64,000 bases of DNA from Prevotella sp. GTDB taxonomy: Bacteria; Bacteroidota; Bacteroidia; Bacteroidales; Bacteroidaceae. Below, piece after piece: positions 56,626 through 64,000 of the stretch. The notes beneath the pieces are model-generated. The model was not told where the DNA came from. It saw only the letters and a program-made list of their open reading frames with translations, and did no database searches. Each line of letters opens with the position of its first letter. Position 1 is the stretch's first letter. A program made the position numbers and the translations under genes. Where the stretch lies: NCBI GenBank assembly GCA_018385335.1, contig JAHAZN010000035.1, positions 1 to 64,000 on the forward strand, read 5' to 3'.

Positions 56626-57657
56626 ATGACCCCGAAAAAAAAACCACTGCTGGGAATGACACCCACAGAACTCAAAGAGATGACTGCCCTGCTGGGCATG
56701 CCTGCCTTCACAGCCAAACAGATAGCTGAATGGATCTACGTGAAGCATGCTACATCGATTGAGCAGATGACCAACATCTCAAAGACGAATCGCAAGATAC
56801 TGGCGGAACAATATGAGGTGGGGGCCATGGCGCCTTTGGAACGTCTGGAGTCGGTTGATGGGACGGTAAAATATCTCTTCCCAACAGAAAACGGGAAATT
56901 TGTGGAGTCGGTGTTCATCCCTGACAAGGACAGGGGTACTCTCTGTGTGTCTAGTCAGGTGGGATGCAAGATGAATTGTCTCTTCTGCCAGACAGGAAAA
57001 CAGGGATTCGACGGACAGCTCAGTGCTACCGACATTCTCAACCAGATCTATGCGCTACCCGAAGCGGAGCGACTCACCAACATCGTGATGATGGGACAGG
57101 GAGAACCCATGGATAATCTTGATAATATATTGAAAACCATCAACATACTAACACGACCATGGGGATATGCCTGGAGTCCGAAACGCATCACAGTGAGTAG
57201 CGTGGGGGTGAAAAACAAACTGAAGAGATTTCTCGATGAGACCGACTGCCACATCGCCATCAGTATGCACTCACCGCTGCACGAGCAGCGACTGCAACTC
57301 ATGCCGGCAGAGAAACAGATGAGTATAGAAGAGGTGGTGCGACTGCTCAAGACCTACGACTTCACCCACCAGCGCAGATGCTCATTCGAGTATATCTGTT
57401 TCGCACATCTCAACGACTCCATGCAACACGCACAGGAAATCATCAAACTGACAAGGGGACTGGAGTGTAGGGTGAACCTCATCAGATTCCACGAGATACC
57501 TGGGGTTGACCTGCCTGCATCCGACGAGACAAGGATGGAACAGCTACGTGACTATCTCACGGGGCACGGGGTGTTTACTACCATTAGGGCAAGCAGAGGA
57601 CAGGATATCTTTGCTGCCTGCGGTCTGCTGTCAACAAAAAAGAAATGTGAACAATGA
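56626..57657 (+). CDS. rlmN: 23S rRNA (adenine2503-C2)-methyltransferase, radical SAM
   Basis: CKMNCLFCQTGKQGF radical SAM motif, MGQGEPMDN; start reassigned from 56464. Confidence 0.95.
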   Translation: MTPKKKPLLGMTPTELKEMTALLGMPAFTAKQIAEWIYVKHATSIEQMTNISKTNRKILAEQYEVGAMAPLERLESVDGTVKYLFPTENGKFVESVFIPDKDRGTLCVSSQVGCKMNCLFCQTGKQGFDGQLSATDILNQIYALPEAERLTNIVMMGQGEPMDNLDNILKTINILTRPWGYAWSPKRITVSSVGVKNKLKRFLDETDCHIAISMHSPLHEQRLQLMPAEKQMSIEEVVRLLKTYDFTHQRRCSFEYICFAHLNDSMQHAQEIIKLTRGLECRVNLIRFHEIPGVDLPASDETRMEQLRDYLTGHGVFTTIRASRGQDIFAACGLLSTKKKCEQ

Positions 57658-58595
57658 AAAGAAGCAGTCTGTTGCTCATCATCGCTCTGCTCATCCTCGG
57701 CGCATGCACTAGCCGGAGAGAGAGTATTGGTAAACCTTGCGAGGTGATGGTCACCGGTGAGGAGACCAAAGCTGTGATGGTGGTGGACAACCTACTGACA
57801 CTGAGCTTCATAGACGCACTGCCTAAGAACGAGCGCTCCTTTGATGTGGTGACACTCACAGGGAAGAAAGCCAACAAAGTGCGCTACGAACGATGTATCG
57901 TGAGGGTGAAAACAGACAGCAGTCACAAGGGAAAGACGATGATAACGAGCAAAACCAACCAATGGGCACAGCCACAACTGGTGGTGAACATCATAGCTAC
58001 ATCGGCTGCTCAACTCGAGAAGGAGAAAAATAATTGGGGAACAAAACTCATAAAAATGCTCGAACAGTTTGAACGGAGACAGTATATCAGGGAGATAGAA
58101 AAGAAAAATGAAAAGGAGATGACGCTACTCACCGAGAAAGTGACGGGACACAAGCTCCTAATACCCAATGGAATGACGGCGTTTAAGAAAGGAAAAGACT
58201 TCCTCTGGATATCAAACAACACTGCTACCGGAATGAAAAACATCTGCTGCTATGTTTACGGAGACACAACTCTCAATGCAAAAACACTTATAGAGAAACG
58301 AGACAGCATGATGCAAACATATATCCACGGAGAGAAAAAGGACTCATACATGAAAACGGAGCGACAACTCAACCTTATAGCAAAGAATATCACTGTCAAC
58401 GGACAGCAGAGGCTTGAGGTAAGGGGACTCTGGTATATGAAAGGAGACGCCATGGGAGGACCATTCATCTGTCATGCCATCTGCAAAAAAGAAGAGAAAA
58501 AAGTGGTGGTGGCAGAAGGGTTTATCTATGCACCGGAAACAAGAAAGAGAGAACTGATAAAACAGCTTGAAGCTGTGCTATATACACTCAACTAA
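57654..58595 (+). CDS. DUF4837-family lipoprotein
   Basis: MKRSSLLLIIALLILGAC lipobox; overlaps the rlmN stop by 4 nt. Confidence 0.8.
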   Translation: MKRSSLLLIIALLILGACTSRRESIGKPCEVMVTGEETKAVMVVDNLLTLSFIDALPKNERSFDVVTLTGKKANKVRYERCIVRVKTDSSHKGKTMITSKTNQWAQPQLVVNIIATSAAQLEKEKNNWGTKLIKMLEQFERRQYIREIEKKNEKEMTLLTEKVTGHKLLIPNGMTAFKKGKDFLWISNNTATGMKNICCYVYGDTTLNAKTLIEKRDSMMQTYIHGEKKDSYMKTERQLNLIAKNITVNGQQRLEVRGLWYMKGDAMGGPFICHAICKKEEKKVVVAEGFIYAPETRKRELIKQLEAVLYTLN

Positions 58596-58607
58596 CAAAA
58601 CATATTT

Positions 58608-59738
58608 ATGGAGAATAACACTATTCGCGTGGCTATCACGCAAGGAGATACCAACGGCATCGGATATGAGGTGATATTAAAGGCTTTAGAAGACCCTATG
58701 ATGCTGGAATTATGCACACCCATCATCTATGGGTCGCCTAAAATTGCTGCCTATCACCGAAAGGCTATGGATCTGCAGACACCTTTCACTATCATCGACA
58801 AGGCCGAAGAAGCTAAGTCGGGAAGGGTGAACCTCATTACTACCTTTGACGACGAGGTAAAGGTGGAATTTGGACAACCTACAGCCGAAGCAGGAGAAGC
58901 AGCACTCAAAGCACTCGACAAGGCGATGACCGACTTTAGAGCCGAACTCTATGATGTGCTGGTGACCGCTCCTATCAACAAAAACACCATACAGAGCCCG
59001 CTCTTTCATTTCTGCGGACACACCGAATATATAGAACAGTCGGTGGGAGAAGGAAAAAAAGCACTGATGATTCTGGCAAGCGACCAACTAAGGGTGGCAC
59101 TCGTCACCACTCATCTTCCTATCAAAGATGTGCCACAGGCCATCACCAAAGAGGCTATCATAGAAAAAGCACAAATCTTTCATGAGAGTCTGAAAAGAGA
59201 TTTCCGCGTGCAGAACCCACGCATCGCCGTGCTGTCGCTCAACCCTCATGCCGGAGACGACGGACTGATTGGAAAGGAAGAACAGGAAGTGATTATCCCT
59301 GCCATCAACGAACTGAGCGACAATGGGATACAGGCCTTCGGACCTTATGCAGCCGATGGATTCTTCGGTAGCGGAAACTACATCAAATTTGACGGTGTGC
59401 TGGCAATGTATCACGACCAGGGACTCGCACCATTTAAGACACTGGCACAGGAGAGCGGCGTCAACTTCACCGCCGGACTACCCATCATACGCACATCGCC
59501 AGACCATGGCACTGCATTTGATATCGCAGGAAAAGGTATCGCCGATGAACAGTCGATGAGAAACGCTATCTATGCAGCTATCGATACTTACCGCAATAGG
59601 AAAAACTATGAAGACCCCATGGCTAACCCGCTACCTAAACTCTATCACGAGAAAAGAGACGATAGCGAGAAAGCAAGATTTGCTACTCCAAAACCCAAAC
59701 GCGAAGATAAACAGCAGGAGAAAAAAACAGCTGAATGA
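58608..59738 (+). CDS. pdxA: 4-hydroxythreonine-4-phosphate dehydrogenase
   Basis: ITQGDTNGIGYEVILKAL; TAPINK; GHTEYIE; MYHDQGLAPFK; PDHGTAFDIAGKG. Confidence 0.96.
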   Translation: MENNTIRVAITQGDTNGIGYEVILKALEDPMMLELCTPIIYGSPKIAAYHRKAMDLQTPFTIIDKAEEAKSGRVNLITTFDDEVKVEFGQPTAEAGEAALKALDKAMTDFRAELYDVLVTAPINKNTIQSPLFHFCGHTEYIEQSVGEGKKALMILASDQLRVALVTTHLPIKDVPQAITKEAIIEKAQIFHESLKRDFRVQNPRIAVLSLNPHAGDDGLIGKEEQEVIIPAINELSDNGIQAFGPYAADGFFGSGNYIKFDGVLAMYHDQGLAPFKTLAQESGVNFTAGLPIIRTSPDHGTAFDIAGKGIADEQSMRNAIYAAIDTYRNRKNYEDPMANPLPKLYHEKRDDSEKARFATPKPKREDKQQEKKTAE

Positions 59739-60715
59739 AAAAGAAATACCAAAACGGATTCTTCATCTTCGGACTGACGGTCTTGGTGATCATGGTGAGT
59801 CAACTCGACTTTCACCAGGTGTGGCAAGGCATCAACAGAGCAGGATACTGGTTTCTCGCTGTTATCCTGCTTTGGTTTGTGCTCTACATCTTCAACACCT
59901 CTGCATGGTGGATAATCATCAGGAGTCTGAACAGAGAGAAGATATCCTTTTGGTGGCTCTATAAGGTGACCGTGTCGGGATTCGCACTCAACTACGCCAC
60001 ACCTGGGGGTATGATGGGAGGAGAACCATATAGGGTGATGTCACTCGCACCAAAGATCGGCACCGAAAAAGCATCGGCATCAGTCATCCTCTATGCCATG
60101 ACACACATCTTCTCTCACTTCTGGTTCTGGTTGCTCTCCGTGGTGCTCTACCTTCTCACCCAACAGCTGTCTATACCTATGACTATCATGCTGTTGGCTA
60201 TCACTGCCTTCTGCACCTTGGCCATATGGTTTTTCATCAAAGGATATAAAAAGGGGATAGCAGTGAGGTGTATGAATATGCTTAGCCATTTCCCAATGAT
60301 AAAGAAAAAGGCACAGCATTTCATCGAACGGCACGAAGAACAACTCGCTAGCATCGACCAAAATATCGCCGTGCTACATGGACAAAACAGAAAAACATTC
60401 GTCACGGCAGTGGTGCTGGAACTGGCATGCAGGGTACTGTCGGCTCTGGAAATCTATTTCATCCTCTTGGTCATCATGCCCTCAGTCAACTATATCGCAT
60501 GTATCCTCATCTTAGCCTTCACCTCACTCTTTGCCAACATGCTCTTCTTCCTGCCACTGCAACTCGGAGGAAGAGAGGGAGGATTTCTCATGTCGGCAAA
60601 AGGACTCGCCATGACACTCGACGCTGGCATCTTCGTGGCACTGCTGGTGAGATTAAGGGAACTGATTTGGACGGCAATAGGATTGTTGTTGATAAAATTC
60701 GACAAAAAACAATAA
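59735..60715 (+). CDS. Lysylphosphatidylglycerol synthase TM-region / flippase-like membrane protein
   Basis: Multi-TM; NYATPGGMMGGEPYRVMSL; LPLQLGGREGGF. Confidence 0.85.
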   Translation: MKKKYQNGFFIFGLTVLVIMVSQLDFHQVWQGINRAGYWFLAVILLWFVLYIFNTSAWWIIIRSLNREKISFWWLYKVTVSGFALNYATPGGMMGGEPYRVMSLAPKIGTEKASASVILYAMTHIFSHFWFWLLSVVLYLLTQQLSIPMTIMLLAITAFCTLAIWFFIKGYKKGIAVRCMNMLSHFPMIKKKAQHFIERHEEQLASIDQNIAVLHGQNRKTFVTAVVLELACRVLSALEIYFILLVIMPSVNYIACILILAFTSLFANMLFFLPLQLGGREGGFLMSAKGLAMTLDAGIFVALLVRLRELIWTAIGLLLIKFDKKQ

Positions 60716-60754
60716 ATTATTGCTGAAAAAAACTACAATATCATCCAAAAGATG

Positions 60755-60762
60755 TAACTTTG
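60755..60762 (+). promoter_or_regulatory. Candidate -7 box (TAACTTTG) immediately upstream of the sigma-54 activator gene
   Basis: TAnnTTTG ending 8 nt before ATG 60771. Confidence 0.55.
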
Positions 60763-60770
60763 TAGAACGA

Positions 60771-61985
60771 ATGAAAGTCTCCGAACTGCAAAATATCAAA
60801 CAGCGATACAATATTGTGGGCAATTGCGATGCCCTCAATCATGTACTCGATGTCGCCCTACAGGTGGCACCAACCGACGTGAGCGTACTCATCGTGGGCG
60901 AAAGTGGTGTGGGAAAGGAAATTATCCCAAGGGTCATACACGATAGTTCACCAAGAAGAAGGGAAAAATATTTTGCCATCAACTGCGGCTCCATTCCAGA
61001 AGGAACGATAGATAGCGAACTCTTCGGACATGTGAAAGGTGCATTTACCGGAGCTATCAATGATTCACCGGGATATTTTGGAGTGGCCGACAAGGGAACA
61101 CTCTTTCTCGATGAGGTGGGAGAACTGCCCTTAGCCACCCAGGCAAGACTGCTACGCGTTCTCGAGACAGGAGAATATATCCCTGTGGGAGCTACTGACG
61201 TGAGAAAAACAGACGTGCGTATCGTAGCTGCCACCAACGTCAATATCCAAAGGGCTATCAGTGAGGGACAATTCAGAGAAGACCTCTACTACCGTCTTAA
61301 TACCATCTCCATACAAATGCCTCCACTGAGAGATAGAGGAGAGGATATCTCACTGCTGTTCAGACTCTTTGCACTGCAGATGGCAGAGAAATACCGCATG
61401 GAGAAAGTGACACTCACACCCGAAGCCAAAGAAATGCTCATGCACTACAAATGGCCAGGAAACGTGAGACAGCTAAAGAATATCACCGAACAAATCTCTA
61501 TCCTCAGCACCGAAAGACTCATCACACCCGAACAGCTGAGGAAATTTATCCCACAGGACCAGGAGAGTACACAACTCACAATGGTCAGCAAGAAGAATGA
61601 CCACAACTTTGAGAATGAAAGGGAAATTCTATACAAAATACTCTATGAACTGAGAGGAAATGTTAACGACCTGCGTAGGGATATTAGTATGCTGAAAAAA
61701 CGATTTGCCGAAGAAGAGACGCATGGCGCACAAAACTTCCTGCAAACAACGACAGCACCCATCGCTCCTATTGCCGAAGATGCCATCGCAGAGGAATATG
61801 TGGAGTATCACTCGGCAAACAACAAAGAACAGGAAAGTCTCAATCTCAACACACTGGAACGACAAACGCTGGAAAAAGCACTGGAGAGAAACGGTGGAAA
61901 CAGAAAAAAAGCGGCACAGGAACTGGGTATCTCAGACAGAACACTCTACAGAAGACTGAAACAATACGGATTGGAAGAAAAATGA
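60771..61985 (+). CDS. Sigma-54 interaction-domain transcriptional activator without an N-terminal sensor domain
   Basis: Walker A GESGVGKE, GAFTGA loop, C-terminal Fis-type HTH GGNRKKAAQELGISDRTLYRRLKQYGL. Confidence 0.94.
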   Translation: MKVSELQNIKQRYNIVGNCDALNHVLDVALQVAPTDVSVLIVGESGVGKEIIPRVIHDSSPRRREKYFAINCGSIPEGTIDSELFGHVKGAFTGAINDSPGYFGVADKGTLFLDEVGELPLATQARLLRVLETGEYIPVGATDVRKTDVRIVAATNVNIQRAISEGQFREDLYYRLNTISIQMPPLRDRGEDISLLFRLFALQMAEKYRMEKVTLTPEAKEMLMHYKWPGNVRQLKNITEQISILSTERLITPEQLRKFIPQDQESTQLTMVSKKNDHNFENEREILYKILYELRGNVNDLRRDISMLKKRFAEEETHGAQNFLQTTTAPIAPIAEDAIAEEYVEYHSANNKEQESLNLNTLERQTLEKALERNGGNRKKAAQELGISDRTLYRRLKQYGLEEK

Positions 61986-62491
61986 AAACAAAATACGCTA
62001 TCCTGCTCGCTCTCACCATCGTCTTTGCAATGAGTTGCTCCGTTTCATACAAATTTAATGGGGCAAGTATCGACTACTCAAAGACCAAGACGATACAAAT
62101 CAATGACTTCCCTATCAGATCAAGCTACGTATGGGGCCCCATGGCAAGCATCTTCAACAACCAACTGAAGGATATCTTTGCCAACCATACTAAACTCATA
62201 CAGGTAAGACGAAACGGAGATATGAAGATAGAGGGGGAAATAACACGCTACGAACAGAGAAACAAATCGGTATCGAGCGAAGGATATTCAGCGCAGACAG
62301 AACTCTCTATGACAGTCAACGTGAGGTTTACAAACAATAAAAACCACAGCGAAGACTTTGAAAGACAGTTTACTGCTGCTGCCACCTACGAGACAACACA
62401 ATCGCTCAACTCCGTTCAGGAGGAACTGGTAACACAAATGGTGAAGGAAATAACCGACCAGATATTCAACGCCACCGTGGCCAACTGGTAG
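61982..62491 (+). CDS. LptE-like LPS assembly lipoprotein
   Basis: Lipobox AMSC; SVSYKFNGASIDYSKTKTIQINDFPIRS. Confidence 0.85.
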   Translation: MKTKYAILLALTIVFAMSCSVSYKFNGASIDYSKTKTIQINDFPIRSSYVWGPMASIFNNQLKDIFANHTKLIQVRRNGDMKIEGEITRYEQRNKSVSSEGYSAQTELSMTVNVRFTNNKNHSEDFERQFTAAATYETTQSLNSVQEELVTQMVKEITDQIFNATVANW

Positions 62492-62544
62492 GGGAATACA
62501 AAAAAAAAAAAGAATGCACTAACAAAGAAGATTAAACAGAAGAT

Positions 62545-63294
62545 ATGAATCTGTCAGCACTCATCAAGAACCCACAAAACTTAGATCGCGACTCTCTCTA
62601 TGAGTTGCGCTCATTGCTGGCACTCTATCCTTACTATCAGACAGCGCGACTGCTGATGCTGCAAAACCTCTATCTGTTGCACGATCCGATGTTCGACGAA
62701 GAGTTGCGAGCTGCTTCGGTATATATCACCAACAGAAAAGTGCTCTTCCAGATGGTGGAGGCCGCACATTACCAGCTTAGAAACAATAACACATCGATAG
62801 CAACAGCTCCTAAAAACGATAGCAACAGAACACTCACACTCATTGACAGCTTCCTTAAAACAATACCACAGGAGACCGAGGAAGAACACAATAGCCAAAA
62901 ACGGAAACCTACACCGGCCGACGCTACCGTAGATTATGTGGCATATCTGCTCGAATGTGACAACGAGGAGCAGCAAGAAGAAGAAAAAACTCCACTGCTA
63001 AAGGGACAACAACTCATTGATAATTTCATCCAAAACGATACCGGGAAAATCGTTCTCAACGACAATGTGGTATATCAACCGCAAATAGCTGAAGAAAATG
63101 AAAAAGATAGCGAAAATGACATAGAAGAAAGCTATTTTACAGAAACTTTAGCCCGAATTTATATCAAACAGGGCAGATATTCGAAGGCTTTAGAAATTAT
63201 TCAGCGATTAAGTTTGAATTATCCAAAAAAAAATGCTTACTTTGCAGACCAAATCCGTTTTTTGGAGAAATTGATAATAAATAACAACAAATAA
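62545..63294 (+). CDS. TPR-like protein of unknown function
   Basis: Alpha-helical 249-aa ORF; C-terminal TPR-like segment LARIYIKQGRYSKALEIIQRLSLNYPKKNAYFADQIRFLEKL. Confidence 0.75.
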   Translation: MNLSALIKNPQNLDRDSLYELRSLLALYPYYQTARLLMLQNLYLLHDPMFDEELRAASVYITNRKVLFQMVEAAHYQLRNNNTSIATAPKNDSNRTLTLIDSFLKTIPQETEEEHNSQKRKPTPADATVDYVAYLLECDNEEQQEEEKTPLLKGQQLIDNFIQNDTGKIVLNDNVVYQPQIAEENEKDSENDIEESYFTETLARIYIKQGRYSKALEIIQRLSLNYPKKNAYFADQIRFLEKLIINNNK

Positions 63295-63303
63295 AAAGTA
63301 AAA

Positions 63304-63681
63304 ATGTACACAATTTTAGTAATTCTTATTTGCATCGCATCTGCGCTGATGATTGCCATCGTACTCATCCAAGAGTCAAAAGGCGGCGGACTGGCATCAA
63401 GTTTCTCATCTTACAACCAGATTGGTGGCGTCCGTAAAACTACCAACTTCATTGAAAAAGCTACATGGGGACTGGCAATCGCTATGGTGGTCATTAGCAT
63501 TGCTACCGCTTACACCCTCCCTCAGGCTGCTTCTGGCTCGTCAGTGATGGAGAATGTAGAGAATCCCGTGACCAACCCCAACAATCTCCCAGGATTTGGC
63601 GCAAGCCAGCCCAAACAGGCTGCTCCTGCCAAAGCCAACGAGGCTCAGCAGGAACAGGCTCCTGCACAGCCTAACAACTAA
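63304..63681 (+). CDS. secG: Preprotein translocase subunit SecG
   Basis: VLILICIASALMIAIVLIQESKGGGLASSFS; Ala/Pro/Gln-rich tail. Confidence 0.93.
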   Translation: MYTILVILICIASALMIAIVLIQESKGGGLASSFSSYNQIGGVRKTTNFIEKATWGLAIAMVVISIATAYTLPQAASGSSVMENVENPVTNPNNLPGFGASQPKQAAPAKANEAQQEQAPAQPNN

Positions 63682-63730
63682 TACAGAAAGTAGGAATGAT
63701 GTGATTTCCTTATTATTAGGAGAAAAATAA

Positions 63731-63759
63731 AAAAGGAGAACGCTAAGTTCTCCTTTTTT
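63731..63759. terminator. Bidirectional rho-independent terminator after secG
   Basis: aaaaggagaac-gctaa-gttctccttttttt-like hairpin (ggagaac/gttctcc) with flanking A and T tracts. Confidence 0.85.
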
Positions 63760-63845
63760 ATTTTCTACAAATCCTTGATAAGCGACAAGAAATAAGCAAC
63801 ATCTGAGTCTTATCGTTCTTTCTCAAACACCAAACCACTACTTCC

Positions 63846-64000
63846 TCATAAGTTTGAGTCCTCTTCATTGACATAATCAACAGCTCTGTTGATATAATCA
63901 ATAAAGGGTTTAGTAGATTTCATACGCACAGCTATACGCTTGGCAAGGTCGCTACGCAATATATCCTGATCAGACAATGTGGCAACAAGACAGTAGCTCC
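63846..64000 (-). CDS. C-terminal fragment of an unidentified protein, truncated by window end
   Basis: Open minus frame ...SYCLVATLSDQDILRSDLAKRIAVRMKSTKPFIDYINRAVDYVNEEDSNL*. Confidence 0.5.
   Translation of the reverse strand, partial: SYCLVATLSDQDILRSDLAKRIAVRMKSTKPFIDYINRAVDYVNEEDSNL

Noticed and set aside
56445-56717. 91-codon N-terminal extension of the GT2-DUF4922-SpoIID ORF with hydrophobic stretches that could mimic a signal/TM segment
   Set aside because: It spans the candidate -7 box (56492-56499) and runs antisense into rlmN, so MREKIDCF at 56444 is the preferred start.

Overview
This window looks like a Bacteroidales chromosome, most likely Prevotella or a close relative. The evidence is Na+-NQR with NhaD, a Bacteroidetes-type atp gene order, repeated TAnnTTTG -7 boxes, and DUF4494, DUF4837 and DUF4922 families. 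From left to right it contains: the C-terminal part of a GH2 enzyme; an F1Fo ATP synthase operon, pfkA, nhaD and nqrABCDEF, all on the minus strand; a TamB-like giant ORF; YggS, DUF4494 and a membrane pseudokinase; an aminotransferase and a LolC/E-like permease; a glucosaminidase-LysM protein; cdd and nth; an ECF-sigma/L,D-transpeptidase operon; an Rpn-family nuclease; a Phe/Tyr biosynthesis operon; a GH51 arabinofuranosidase; a repeat-like structured intergenic element; a C1 peptidase; a CE1-GH97 fusion; a decayed beta-barrel pseudogene; an acyltransferase; AEC and MFS transporters; a 1275-aa GT2 / DUF4922 (HIT-like) / SpoIID fusion; and an rlmN-DUF4837-pdxA-flippase-sigma54 activator-lptE-TPR-secG cluster. 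The signals I rate highest are (i) a terminator/antiterminator pair overlapping the start of the GH51 gene, (ii) the GT2-DUF4922-SpoIID fusion without a visible export signal, (iii) the ECF-sigma operon headed by a stand-alone T9SS-tail-like protein, (iv) the CE1-GH97 fusion and (v) a membrane pseudokinase lacking HRD and DFG. No tRNA, rRNA, CRISPR array or complete transposon was recognised by eye. No database searches were run, so family names come from recognised motifs in the supplied translations.
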